Assembly (NCBI RefSeq): GCF_007830495.1
Contig: NZ_VLKW01000020.1
Coordinates: 1-43,721, forward strand
Length of the DNA: 43,721 bases
Direction of reading: 5' to 3'
From: Pseudoduganella flava
GTDB taxonomy: Bacteria > Pseudomonadota > Gammaproteobacteria > Burkholderiales > Burkholderiaceae_D
The notes below the pieces were generated by a model. The model made no database searches. It was not told the DNA's origin and saw only the letters and a program-made list of their open reading frames with translations. The stretch's first letter is position 1, and every line of letters starts with the position of its first letter. Made by a program: the position numbers and the translations under genes. Below, piece by piece: positions 1-8,451 of the stretch.

Positions 1-728
1 TCGCCGACCTTGATCACGCCGCGCTCGACACGACCGGTCACCACGGTACCGCGGCCGGAGATCGAGAACACGTCTTCCACCGGCATCAGGAACGTGCCGT
101 CCACGGCGCGCTCAGGCGTCGGGATGTAGGTGTCCAGTGCATCGGCCAGACGCATGATGCAGTCTTCGCCCATCTCGCCCGGCTGGCCTTCCAGGGCCAT
201 ACGTGCCGAACCTTTGATGATCGGCAGGTCGTCGCCAGGGAACTCGTACTTCGACAGCAGCTCGCGCACTTCCATTTCGACCAGTTCCAGCAGTTCTGCG
301 TCGTCGACCAGGTCGCACTTGTTCAGGAACACGATGATGTAAGGAACGCCAACCTGACGTGCCAGCAGGATGTGTTCGCGGGTCTGCGGCATCGGGCCGT
401 CAGCTGCGGAGCACACCAGGATCGCGCCGTCCATCTGCGCTGCGCCGGTGATCATGTTCTTGATGTAGTCGGCGTGGCCCGGGCAGTCAACGTGTGCGTA
501 GTGGCGGGAAGCCGTTTCGTACTCGACGTGTGCGGTGTTGATCGTGATGCCGCGTGCTTTTTCTTCCGGAGCAGCGTCGATCTGGTCGTAGGCCTTCGCT
601 TCGCCGCCGAATTTCTTCGACAGGACGGTTGCGATAGCAGCGGTCAGGGTGGTCTTGCCGTGGTCAACGTGACCGATGGTGCCAACGTTCACGTGCGGTT
701 TAGTCCGCTCGAACTTCTCTTTTGCCAT
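1..728 (-). CDS. tuf: Elongation factor Tu (partial, C-terminus cut by window edge)
   Basis: EF-Tu delivers aminoacyl-tRNA to the ribosome as a GTP complex in the cytoplasm. About 242 of the usual ~396 residues are present; the rest lies before base 1. Read on the minus strand, the protein starts MAKEKFERTKPHVNVG and contains the P-loop GHVDHGKT near residue 19, the switch II DCPGHADY motif, and the guanine-specificity motif NKCD. The ATG at 726-728 is preceded by an AAGGAAG ribosome binding site. It lies 74 nt downstream of fusA, the usual last place in the str operon. Nothing in it is unusual. Confidence 0.98.
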   Translation of the reverse strand, partial: MAKEKFERTKPHVNVGTIGHVDHGKTTLTAAIATVLSKKFGGEAKAYDQIDAAPEEKARGITINTAHVEYETASRHYAHVDCPGHADYIKNMITGAAQMDGAILVCSAADGPMPQTREHILLARQVGVPYIIVFLNKCDLVDDAELLELVEMEVRELLSKYEFPGDDLPIIKGSARMALEGQPGEMGEDCIMRLADALDTYIPTPERAVDGTFLMPVEDVFSISGRGTVVTGRVERGVIKVG

Positions 729-802
729 TTTGAATCTTCCTTAGAACTATGATTTAAGGTTGTCCGGCCGGGGTTGTGCCCCGGCCGGTAAACGCTCGTG
801 GA

Positions 803-2908
803 TTACTTAGCTTTAGCAGTGACGATCGCGTCGATGACGTGCTTCGGCGCTTCGGCGTAGTGCTTGAATTCCATCGTGTACGTTGCACGGCCTTGCGTTG
901 CGGAACGCAGCGAGGTCGAGTAACCGAACATTTCCGACAGCGGAACTTCGGCCTTGATGATCTTGCCGCCGCCGCCCGGGATTTCGTCCATGCCCTGCAC
1001 CATGCCGCGACGGGACGACAGGTCGCCCATCACGTTACCGGCGTAGTCTTCCGGCGTTTCCACTTCCACGGCCATCATCGGCTCGAGGATAACCGGATTC
1101 GCTTTACGGCAGCCGTCCTTGAACGCCATCGAGCCGGCCATGCGGAATGCATTTTCGTTCGAGTCGACGTCGTGGTACGAACCGAAGGTCACCGTCACTT
1201 TGACGTCGACAACCGGGTAACCAGCCAGCACGCCGGTGGTCAGCGTTTCACGCACGCCTTTTTCCACCGCCGGGATGTATTCACGCGGAATCACACCACC
1301 CTTGATCGCGTCGACGAACTCAAAGCCTTTGCCCGGCTCCTGCGGTTCGATCGTCAGCACGGCGTGGCCGTACTGGCCGCGACCACCGGACTGCTTGACG
1401 AACTTGCCTTCCACGTCGGTCACCGTCTTGCGGATCGTTTCGCGGTATGCAACCTGCGGCTTGCCGACGGTCGCTTCCACGCCGAATTCGCGCTTCATGC
1501 GGTCGACGATAATTTCCAGGTGCAGCTCGCCCATACCGCCGATGATGGTCTGACCGGATTCTTCGTCGGTCTTGACGCGGAACGACGGATCTTCCTGGGC
1601 CAGGCGGTTCAGTGCCAGACCCATTTTTTCCTGGTCGGACTTGGTCTTCGGCTCGACTGCCTGCTGGATCACCGGCTCAGGGAAGACCATGCGTTCCAGC
1701 ACGATCATCGAGGTCGGGTCGCACAGCGTTTCGCCGGTCGTCACGTCTTTCAGGCCCACGGCAGCGGCGATGTCGCCAGCGCGCACTTCCTTGATCTCTT
1801 CACGCTGGTTGGCGTGCATCTGCAGAATACGGCCCAGGCGCTCTTTACGGTTCTTGACCGAGTTCAGCACGGTGTCGCCCGAGTTCACGGTACCGGAGTA
1901 CACGCGGAAGAAGGCCAGCTGGCCGACGAACGGGTCGGTCATGATCTTGAATGCCAGGGCGGCGAACTTCTCTTCGTCCGAAGCCTTGCGGGTGACCGGC
2001 TGCTCGTCGTCGTCGGTACCTGCGACCGGCGGAATGTCCACTGGCGACGGCAGGTATTCGATGACGGCGTCCAGCATTGCTTGCACGCCTTTGTTCTTGA
2101 ACGCGGTACCGCACAGCATCGGCACGATTTCCGAAGCGATCGTACGGGCGCGCAGCGCCTTCTTGATCTCTTCTTCGGACAGGTCGCCCTCTTCCAGGTA
2201 CTTGTTCATCAGCTCTTCGCTGGACTCGGCGGCGGCTTCGACCATCTTCTCGCGCCATTCCTGGGCTTGCGCCTGCAGTTCAGCCGGGATGTCCTTGTAG
2301 TCGAACTTCATGCCCTGGGATGCGTCGTCCCAGATGATCGCCTTCATCTTGACCAGGTCGACCACGCCGGCGAACGAATCTTCGGCGCCGATCGGGATCT
2401 GGATCAGGACCGGGTTCGCCTTCAGGCGAGCGCGCATCTGCTCGTAGACCTTGAAGAAGTTGGCACCGGTACGGTCCATCTTGTTGACGAACGCCAGACG
2501 CGGCACTTTGTACTTGTTAGCCTGACGCCACACGGTTTCCGACTGCGGCTGCACGCCACCCACGGCGCAGTAGACCATGCAAGCGCCGTCCAGCACGCGC
2601 ATCGAACGTTCCACTTCGATCGTGAAGTCGACGTGGCCCGGGGTATCGATGATGTTGATGTGGTGCGGCTGGAAGTTGTTGGCCATGCCTTTCCAGAAGC
2701 AGGTCGTCGCGGCGGACGTAATCGTGATGCCGCGCTCTTGTTCCTGCTCCATCCAGTCCATGGTGGCTGCGCCGTCGTGGACTTCACCAATCTTGTGGTT
2801 CACGCCGGTGTAGAACAGCACGCGCTCAGTCGTCGTCGTCTTACCTGCGTCGATGTGAGCGGAGATACCGATGTTGCGGTAGCGCTCAATGGGGGTCTTG
2901 CGGGCCAT
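803..2908 (-). CDS. fusA: Elongation factor G
   Basis: EF-G is the GTPase that drives ribosomal translocation and, with ribosome recycling factor, recycling. The 701-residue protein has the expected length. The P-loop AHIDAGKT lies near residue 17, followed by the DTPGHVDF and NKMD GTPase motifs; beta-barrel, III, IV and V domains follow (for example the domain IV stretch RGQYGHAV). The ATG at 2906-2908 has an AGGA site upstream. It is third in the rpsL-rpsG-fusA-tuf operon. The plus-strand open frame of 717 codons over this gene is a codon-bias shadow. Confidence 0.98.
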   Translation of the reverse strand: MARKTPIERYRNIGISAHIDAGKTTTTERVLFYTGVNHKIGEVHDGAATMDWMEQEQERGITITSAATTCFWKGMANNFQPHHINIIDTPGHVDFTIEVERSMRVLDGACMVYCAVGGVQPQSETVWRQANKYKVPRLAFVNKMDRTGANFFKVYEQMRARLKANPVLIQIPIGAEDSFAGVVDLVKMKAIIWDDASQGMKFDYKDIPAELQAQAQEWREKMVEAAAESSEELMNKYLEEGDLSEEEIKKALRARTIASEIVPMLCGTAFKNKGVQAMLDAVIEYLPSPVDIPPVAGTDDDEQPVTRKASDEEKFAALAFKIMTDPFVGQLAFFRVYSGTVNSGDTVLNSVKNRKERLGRILQMHANQREEIKEVRAGDIAAAVGLKDVTTGETLCDPTSMIVLERMVFPEPVIQQAVEPKTKSDQEKMGLALNRLAQEDPSFRVKTDEESGQTIIGGMGELHLEIIVDRMKREFGVEATVGKPQVAYRETIRKTVTDVEGKFVKQSGGRGQYGHAVLTIEPQEPGKGFEFVDAIKGGVIPREYIPAVEKGVRETLTTGVLAGYPVVDVKVTVTFGSYHDVDSNENAFRMAGSMAFKDGCRKANPVILEPMMAVEVETPEDYAGNVMGDLSSRRGMVQGMDEIPGGGGKIIKAEVPLSEMFGYSTSLRSATQGRATYTMEFKHYAEAPKHVIDAIVTAKAK

Positions 2909-3007
2909 AATGAGATCCTAAATCTTTGAATGGACAAAACCGAGCGACATTTCAAAAGCAAAATGCGCCCGGCTTGAACAAATGGCCGGACATGCCGGCC
3001 GGACTGT

Positions 3008-3478
3008 TTAGAAGCGGAAGTGCGAGAACGCCTTGTTCGCTTCTGCCATGCGGTGCACTTCGTCACGGCGCTTCATCGCGCCGCCGCGGCCTTCCGCAGC
3101 TTCCATCAGCTCGCCACCCAGGCGTTGCGGCATGGATTTTTCGCTGCGCTTGTTCGCAGCTTCACGCAGCCAACGCATGGACAGGGCCAGGCGGCGCACT
3201 GGGCGCACTTCAACCGGCACCTGGTAGTTCGCGCCACCGACGCGACGGGACTTCACTTCCACCATGGGCTTGGCGTTGTTGATCGCTGCTGCGAACACTT
3301 CCAGCGGATCCTTGCCGGATTTTTGCTGGATATGGTCGAACGCACCGTAGATGATGTTTTCAGCAACCGACTTCTTGCCGGACAGCATCAGAACGTTGAC
3401 GAACTTGGCGACTTCCGTGTTTCCGTATTTTGGATCCGGCAGAATCTCGCGCTTGGGTACTTCACGACGACGTGGCAT
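3008..3478 (-). CDS. rpsG: 30S ribosomal protein S7
   Basis: S7 is a primary binding protein of the 3' domain of 16S rRNA in the small-subunit head. The 156-residue protein beginning MPRRREVPKREILPDPKYG is the standard full length. The start at 3478 was chosen over an upstream in-frame start at 3550 because it has a strong AGGAAGG site and matches the family N-terminus; the upstream extension has no S7 similarity. It is 99 nt upstream of fusA and 143 nt downstream of rpsL; I see no further gene in that 143-nt gap. Confidence 0.98.
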   Translation of the reverse strand: MPRRREVPKREILPDPKYGNTEVAKFVNVLMLSGKKSVAENIIYGAFDHIQQKSGKDPLEVFAAAINNAKPMVEVKSRRVGGANYQVPVEVRPVRRLALSMRWLREAANKRSEKSMPQRLGGELMEAAEGRGGAMKRRDEVHRMAEANKAFSHFRF

Positions 3479-3621
3479 TTTAAATTCCTTCCTGTCTTCA
3501 GTTGAGTGCCTCTTGATCGGCACTCGCGGAGGGCCCTCATGACCTTCCACTTACTCGGCCTCGCGGCCGCCTCAACTCATTAAGTATTGCAACCGAGCGG
3601 TGCGCTCAGTGTGCAAGCAAA

Positions 3622-4005
3622 TTACTTCTTGGCTGCTTTGGCGCGCTTGGCACCGTACTTCGAGCGAGCCTGCTTACGATCCTTGACGCCCTGGGTATCC
3701 AGCGAGCCGCGGACCATGTGGTAACGCACACCCGGCAAGTCTTTCACACGGCCGCCGCGAATCAGCACGACCGAGTGTTCCTGCAGGTTGTGGCCTTCAC
3801 CGCCGATGTACGAAATGACTTCGAAACCGTTGGTCAGACGCACTTTGGCGACTTTACGCAGTGCCGAGTTCGGCTTCTTCGGAGTGGTGGTGTACACGCG
3901 GGTGCACACGCCACGCTTTTGCGGGCAGTTTTCAAGTGCCGGCGATTTGCTCTTCACGACCGCTGCGGTACGTGGGCTGCGAATCAGTTGATTGATGGTT
4001 GGCAT
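3622..4005 (-). CDS. rpsL: 30S ribosomal protein S12
   Basis: S12 lines the decoding centre and is the classical streptomycin-resistance locus. The protein is 127 residues, beginning MPTINQLIRSPR, with the conserved TTPKKPNSALRK and GRVKDLPGVRYH motifs (decoding-loop lysines in wild-type context). The start at 4005 replaces an in-frame upstream start at 4044 whose 13 extra residues are not part of the family. It is the first gene of the str operon; a sigma-70-type promoter lies about 170 nt upstream. Confidence 0.98.
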   Translation of the reverse strand: MPTINQLIRSPRTAAVVKSKSPALENCPQKRGVCTRVYTTTPKKPNSALRKVAKVRLTNGFEVISYIGGEGHNLQEHSVVLIRGGRVKDLPGVRYHMVRGSLDTQGVKDRKQARSKYGAKRAKAAKK

Positions 4006-4176
4006 CGTTCCTAATCCAACAAAATTACTGCATTGACAACCCATGCTGCTTTTCGCATATGCATGGGGGCTAAAACCAGTCTCGGGGCCTGCACATACAG
4101 GCGCAAACGGCCACCCTCGGTGGAGGCGGCCTGGAAAAACGCGTATACGATGTGCAGACTAAATTGAGAACTCGCG

Positions 4177-4205
4177 AGTATAAACGGCCCCGTTGACACC
4201 GTCAA
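4177..4205 (-). promoter_or_regulatory. Sigma-70 promoter of the str operon
   Basis: On the minus strand the sequence reads TTGACG, 17 nt, TATACT, close to consensus with ideal spacing. It would start a leader of about 165 nt before rpsL. The leader contains small potential hairpins (CCACC-CTC-GGTGG near 4112-4124) that may matter for autoregulation, but none matches a motif I recognise. Confidence 0.8.
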
Positions 4206-4296
4206 CAGCTTTGCAAATCAATTAGGCAAGGCAACAGCCTGCGCGGCGTGCCGCAAAAGCCCCCATAATAGCGCCCGTCGCGACTTGCCAGCCCCT

Positions 4297-6153
4297 ATGC
4301 CACTCCTTCCGCCTCGTCCATCGCTGCCGCCCGCACTGTCGCGCCTCGCCAACGCCCCCCTCCGGGCCGTGCTGGGGAACCTCTTCGTCCTGCTGAGCTA
4401 TCTCGCCCTGTCGGCGGTGCCGTGGATCCGCATCCTGCTGGGCAATCCGGTCAACGACGGCTGGCAGATCCTCGGCATCGAGATCGCCGCCTGGACGGCC
4501 GTGTGGGCGCTGTTCAAGCGCCCCGCCTGGTTCCACTGGCTGCTGATCCCCGCCTTCATGGCCCTGCCCACCGAAATCTACCTGCTGGTGTTCTACGGCC
4601 AGGGCATCTCGACGCACCACCTGGGCATCCTGGCGGAAACGAGCCCACGGGAAGCGCTGGAATTCCTCGGCCACAAGGTGTGGACGATGCTGGCCGTGAT
4701 GGTGCTCGTCGCCGCGTGGTGGGTGGCCACGTTCCGCGCCGCCCGGCAGACCCGCGACCTGGACTGGAACGGCCCGTCGCGCTGGGTGGCCCTCGGCATG
4801 CTGGGCGCGTTCGCGCTGGTGGCCACGTATGCGTGGGAATTCGGCGGCGGCCGCCCGCCCGCCTCGGCGTCCGCCAGCGCCAGCGCCAACGCGGCCGACG
4901 GCGACGGCGTGCACGTGACCGGATGGAAGCTGCCGCCGCTGCCCGCCTGGGCCACGCCGCCGGTGCACTTCGACGCGTTCATCGATTCCTGGCCGTTCGG
5001 CCTGGCCGCGCGGGGCTACGACTTCTATCGCGAGCGGCGCTACCTGGCACAGCTGAACGAAACGAGCCGCAACTTCAAGTTCGACGCCGACCAGCGCGCA
5101 CCGGACGAGGTGCCGGAAACCATCGTGCTCGTCATCGGCGAATCGTCGCGCCAGGACCGCTGGCGCCTGTTCGGCTACCAGCGCGACACCAATCCGCTGC
5201 TGGCCCAGGAAGCGAACATCGTGGCGCTGCCGGACGTGATCACGTCCGTCTCGGCCACGCGGCTGTCGGTGCCCGTCATCATCTCGCGCAAGCCGGCGCG
5301 GCAAAGCCTGAAGGACGGCTTCAACGAGAAGTCGTTCATCACCGCCTACAAGGAAGCGGGCTTCAAGACGTGGTGGCTGTCGAACCAGATCTCGTTCGGC
5401 AAGTTCGACACGCCCGTCTCCGTGTTCGCCCGCGAGGCCGACGTGGTGCAGTTCATGAACCTGGGCGGCTTCTCGAACAAGTCGAACCACGACGAAGTGC
5501 TGTTCGAGCCGCTGCGCCAGGCGATGGCCGAGCGCAGCCCGAAAAAGCTGATCGTGCTGCACACGCTGGGCAGCCACTGGAACTACAGCCAGCGCTACCC
5601 GCAGCGCTTCGACCGCTGGCAGCCCTCGCTGTTCGGCGTCGACAACCCTGTCTACACGGACATCGCGATCAAGGAACAGCTGAACAACAGCTACGACAAC
5701 GCGATCCTGTACACGGACTGGTTCCTGGCCCAGACGATCGAGCGGCTGAAAGGCACGCTGACGCCGACCGCGCTGCTGTACGTGGCGGACCACGGCCAGA
5801 CGCTGTACGACGGCACCTGCCGCCTCGCCTTCCACGGCCACAACACGCAGTACGAATTCCGCGTGCCGGCATTCATGTGGTACTCCGACCAGTACCGCGA
5901 CCGCTACCCGGACAAGGTGAAGCAGCTGGCGCGCCACCGCAAGGCGAAGCTGGCGACGGAAAACATGTTCCACACGCTGCTCGACATGGCCGACATCCGC
6001 TACCCCGGCGAGCGCCTCGAATGGAGCGTGCTGTCGCCCACATTCAAGCGCCACACGCGCTGGGTCGACAGCTACGGCTGGACCGACTACGACAACGCCA
6101 CGCTGAAGGGCGACTGCCGCGAGGTCATCGCGAAGAAGCCGAAGAAGCGGTAA
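4297..6153 (+). CDS. Phosphoethanolamine transferase-like membrane enzyme (sulfatase fold)
   Basis: Members of this family (EptA, CptA, OpgE) move phosphoethanolamine from phosphatidylethanolamine to lipid A, LPS core or glucans at the periplasmic face of the inner membrane. The 618-residue protein has about five N-terminal transmembrane segments (residues ~25-180), a Ser/Ala-rich linker at ~188-200, then a periplasmic alkaline-phosphatase-fold domain. The nucleophile motif is GESSR (281-285) where EptA has GETxR, so Ser283 would be the nucleophile. Metal-site motifs VADHGQ and FHGHN follow, and the tail has cysteines. The ATG at 4297 was preferred over a TTG at 4285. It diverges from rpsL. 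The substrate cannot be told from sequence. Confidence 0.85.
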   Translation: MPLLPPRPSLPPALSRLANAPLRAVLGNLFVLLSYLALSAVPWIRILLGNPVNDGWQILGIEIAAWTAVWALFKRPAWFHWLLIPAFMALPTEIYLLVFYGQGISTHHLGILAETSPREALEFLGHKVWTMLAVMVLVAAWWVATFRAARQTRDLDWNGPSRWVALGMLGAFALVATYAWEFGGGRPPASASASASANAADGDGVHVTGWKLPPLPAWATPPVHFDAFIDSWPFGLAARGYDFYRERRYLAQLNETSRNFKFDADQRAPDEVPETIVLVIGESSRQDRWRLFGYQRDTNPLLAQEANIVALPDVITSVSATRLSVPVIISRKPARQSLKDGFNEKSFITAYKEAGFKTWWLSNQISFGKFDTPVSVFAREADVVQFMNLGGFSNKSNHDEVLFEPLRQAMAERSPKKLIVLHTLGSHWNYSQRYPQRFDRWQPSLFGVDNPVYTDIAIKEQLNNSYDNAILYTDWFLAQTIERLKGTLTPTALLYVADHGQTLYDGTCRLAFHGHNTQYEFRVPAFMWYSDQYRDRYPDKVKQLARHRKAKLATENMFHTLLDMADIRYPGERLEWSVLSPTFKRHTRWVDSYGWTDYDNATLKGDCREVIAKKPKKR

Positions 6154-6170
6154 CGGAAACGGCTCAGTTC

Positions 6171-6204
6171 GTGTCCCCTGGGGTCAGACCCCAGATCGGG
6201 ACAC
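6171..6204. terminator. Nested palindrome with GGGGTCAGACCCC core, bidirectional terminator-like
   Basis: An inner stem CTGGGGT-CAG-ACCCCAG (6178-6194) is nested in an outer stem GTGTCCC / GGGACAC (6171-6177 / 6198-6204). It lies between two convergent genes and overlaps the last codons and stop of the MutS-like gene. The GGGTCAGACCC core recurs at 34298-34308 and 43387-43397. There is no long T-tract, so termination is an inference from position and structure. Confidence 0.6.
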
Positions 6205-7761
6205 GAGCTCGGCCGTGTCGTGCAACGCCGGCGCCGGGCCGGCGTCCTCGCCGCGCGCATGCCGCGTCAGCCAGGCGTGCACGCGCAGCGCGTCGCGTTC
6301 GATGTCGGCGCCGAAATCGTAGGCCGCCATCAGCCCGATCCCGTTGGTTTTCTCCAGCACGCCGGGGCGCACGCCGAGCCGGCCCTGCGCGTCCTCTTCG
6401 ACGCACAGCGGCGCGAGCCGTTCGCGCAGTAACGGGGCCAGCGTCAGGTTGTGCGACGACACGATCACCAGATGCCGCCGCGCCAGCGCGTTCAACACCG
6501 CGGTGGCCGCCGAGACGGATTCCAGGTGGTTGGTACCGCGGAAGATCTCGTCGACGATGAACACGGCCGGGCCCTGCTCCGCCAACGTCATCAGCTCGCG
6601 GGCACGGCGCAGTTCCGCCATGTAGAGGCTTTCGCCGCCCTCCAGCGCATCCTCGCTGTGCATGCTGGTATGCACCGGCAAGCGGGGCACGCAGGCCGCG
6701 CTCGCGTAGCAGAAGCCGAACGCGCGTGCCGTGATCAGATTGAGGCCCAAGGTGCGCAACAGCGTGCTCTTGCCCGTGCCGTTGCGCCCGGAGATGAAGG
6801 CGCCCGTGCCGTCCAGCGCGAGCGACAGCGGCACGGCATCCTCCAGCAGCGGATGGACGACATCTGTCAGCGTCAGTTCGCCCGCGCCGGCCGGCTGCGC
6901 CCAGCAGAAGCGCGCCGCGGCCAGATGCGCCGCCAGCGTGCAATCGGCTTCCAGCGCCGCGACCAGCAGCAGGCTGGCACGCACCGCTTCCAGATTGGTC
7001 GTCAATGCCGTACGGGTGGCGAAATAGCGCCGCACGTTCGCCTGCATGAACCATTCGCGGTACTCGCGCGAACCGGACACCGTGTCCGCCAGCGGCAGCG
7101 CGAAGGCCGGCCGCAACCGGTCCGCGGCCTGCGCACCCGGTGCGAAGCAGGCCAGCCACGGCGAGTGCGTGCGCGCATGCTCCTCGCCCAGCGCACGGTG
7201 CGCGTCGAGCAGCACGCGCAGCGGCAGCAAGGCGCGGTCCCATTCGGTGGCGCGCGTCATCCACACGGTCTGCACGGCGATCAGCCCGAACGCCAGCACC
7301 ACCGCGGCGATCCAGGCGGCCGGCCACCAGAACGCCAGCGCCATGCTGGCCACAAGGAGCAGCGGCAGCAGCCAAAGCCAGCGCGGCCACGCCGGCGCGG
7401 GCGGCAGCGGTGCGCCGAACACGTGCTCGCTGATGTCGGCGTCGGCGTGGCGCAGCGGCCGGCAGATGTGCTGCAGCCGGGTGCGCAACGCCGGATCGTC
7501 CACCAGGGCACGCACCCGGGCGACGTCGGCCTGCGCCCCGCCGCGCAGCCGGTGGTACAGCATCTGGCGGCCGAAGATGCTGGTGCCCGGCGCCAGCCGG
7601 TCCGCATACGCGTCGAGCATCAGGTCACGCGCGCTCTGGTCGTCGACGCGGCCAGGCTGGTCGTGCGCCAGGAGGTCGTGCAGCCGTGCCACGTCCGTAC
7701 GCGGGAAGGGATGATCGGCGATCTCGCCGTCCGCGCCCGTCAGCCAATCCAGTATGCCCAT
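6184..7761 (-). CDS. Membrane-anchored protein with MutS-type ATPase domain
   Basis: The 525-residue protein has an N-terminal helical region, two probable transmembrane helices (residues ~128-145 and ~149-166), and a C-terminal ABC-type ATPase domain resembling MutS domain V. Walker A is GRNGTGKST (325-333), Walker B FIVDEIFRGTN (401-411), and an SSHN motif fits the H-loop. The mismatch-binding and connector domains of true MutS are absent, so a role in mismatch repair is unlikely; the function is unknown. The start ATG at 7761 has an AAGGG site. The last codons and stop fall inside a dispersed palindromic repeat, so the original C-terminus may have been altered by that repeat. Confidence 0.8.
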   Translation of the reverse strand: MGILDWLTGADGEIADHPFPRTDVARLHDLLAHDQPGRVDDQSARDLMLDAYADRLAPGTSIFGRQMLYHRLRGGAQADVARVRALVDDPALRTRLQHICRPLRHADADISEHVFGAPLPPAPAWPRWLWLLPLLLVASMALAFWWPAAWIAAVVLAFGLIAVQTVWMTRATEWDRALLPLRVLLDAHRALGEEHARTHSPWLACFAPGAQAADRLRPAFALPLADTVSGSREYREWFMQANVRRYFATRTALTTNLEAVRASLLLVAALEADCTLAAHLAAARFCWAQPAGAGELTLTDVVHPLLEDAVPLSLALDGTGAFISGRNGTGKSTLLRTLGLNLITARAFGFCYASAACVPRLPVHTSMHSEDALEGGESLYMAELRRARELMTLAEQGPAVFIVDEIFRGTNHLESVSAATAVLNALARRHLVIVSSHNLTLAPLLRERLAPLCVEEDAQGRLGVRPGVLEKTNGIGLMAAYDFGADIERDALRVHAWLTRHARGEDAGPAPALHDTAELVSRSGV

Positions 7762-7823
7762 CGCCGCCCTTGCCGTGTCAGAGCGGGCAATGTACCGATG
7801 AGCATCGCGGTTGGCAAGCGCGA

Positions 7824-8192
7824 TCAGTAGGCGGCGGGATAGTGGTCGCCGGCGACCAGCGTGCCGGCCGCGCGCGCGGCGGCCAGCTCGGCGCGGACGG
7901 TGGCGCGGGGCACCGGCTGCGGCGCCGGGAACGGGCCCGGATACGCTTCGCCTTCGGCCAGCGTGCCGGCCGTACGCGCGGCGGCCAGTTCGGCCAGCAC
8001 GTCGGCGCGGCTGCGCACGGACGGGGCATAGACGTCAGCCTGATAACCTTCGCCGCCGGACGACAGCGTCCCGGCGGCGCGGGCGGCCAGCACCTCGGCG
8101 CGCACCTGCTCGCGGGTCAGGCCTTCGGCGGACGCTGCGCCGGCGGCGGCAAGGGCAATGGTCAGGAACAGTGCTTTCATCGTGGTTTTCAT
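7824..8192 (-). CDS. Exported DUF4148-type repeat protein
   Basis: A 122-residue protein with a typical signal peptide (MKTTMKALFLTIALAAAG, cleavage after an ASA site near residue 22). The mature part holds three imperfect copies of a ~30-residue unit built around VRAELAAARAAGTL followed by an acidic/Gly/Tyr segment, the pattern of DUF4148 proteins common in Burkholderiales. The start at 8192 is chosen for its GGAG site; in-frame starts at 8204 and 8258 lack one. Its function is unknown. It is transcribed away from the ABC operon, sharing a 259-nt intergenic region with it. Confidence 0.8.
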   Translation of the reverse strand: MKTTMKALFLTIALAAAGAASAEGLTREQVRAEVLAARAAGTLSSGGEGYQADVYAPSVRSRADVLAELAAARTAGTLAEGEAYPGPFPAPQPVPRATVRAELAAARAAGTLVAGDHYPAAY

Positions 8193-8244
8193 CTTGGACT
8201 CCATGGTTGGTTGCGATGGGTCCATTAGACCGTTCCGATGTGTA

Positions 8245-8266
8245 CCCGGTGTGTCCACGCACCGGG
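8245..8266. promoter_or_regulatory. Inverted repeat upstream of the sigma-54 promoter (candidate activator site)
   Basis: Perfect 7-bp arms CCCGGTG (8245-8251) and CACCGGG (8260-8266) are separated by 8 nt. It lies about 135 nt upstream of the sigma-54 -24 element, a normal distance for an enhancer-binding protein. That it is a binding site is inferred. Confidence 0.45.
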
Positions 8267-8338
8267 CCGGGCGTATGCCAGCGTGTCGGCGTGGGCGCCG
8301 GATACATGAGCGTACAAATCTCCCGCCCCGGACGATCG

Positions 8339-8361
8339 CGGACAGCGGCGGACAGCGGACA
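8339..8361. promoter_or_regulatory. Three CGGACA boxes upstream of the sigma-54 promoter
   Basis: CGGACA occurs at 8339-8344, 8349-8354 and 8356-8361, that is 40-62 nt before the -24 element. The same hexamer, in both orientations, is clustered upstream of the second sigma-54 promoter (37592-37626). It is a candidate site for an NtrC-type activator, possibly the one encoded at 13053. Confidence 0.4.
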
Positions 8362-8400
8362 CGCGCGGCCGCCCATGAATGAAATCAAGTACTTAGGCAG

Positions 8401-8416
8401 TGGCACGGATCCTGCA
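8401..8416 (+). promoter_or_regulatory. Sigma-54 (RpoN) promoter of the ABC exporter operon
   Basis: TGGCACGGATCCTGCA matches the RpoN consensus: GG and GC are exactly 10 nt apart, the -24 half TGGCACG is perfect, and the -12 half is CTGCA. The transcript would start near 8426-8427, downstream of the ATG at 8422, so the adaptor gene must start at the ATG at 8452. An NtrC-type regulator is encoded in the same operon, which fits. Confidence 0.8.
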
Positions 8417-8451
8417 TAGCAATGCGGCAACAACACCAACACGCAGCCACC

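Noticed and set aside
776..2929. Long plus-strand open frame over fusA (and similar long antisense frames over many genes, e.g. 30490-32571, 35853-37631, 40162-42423)
   Set aside because: High GC and strong codon bias in the real gene leave the opposite strand open; the products are Arg/His/Ala-rich with no domain, and the fusA strand is unambiguous.
4006..4176. Known ribosomal-protein leader motif before rpsL
   Set aside because: Only small hairpins are visible; none matches an S7- or S12-binding leader that I can recognise.
6184..7761. Annotation as DNA mismatch repair protein MutS
   Set aside because: Mismatch-binding, connector and clamp domains are absent and transmembrane helices are present.
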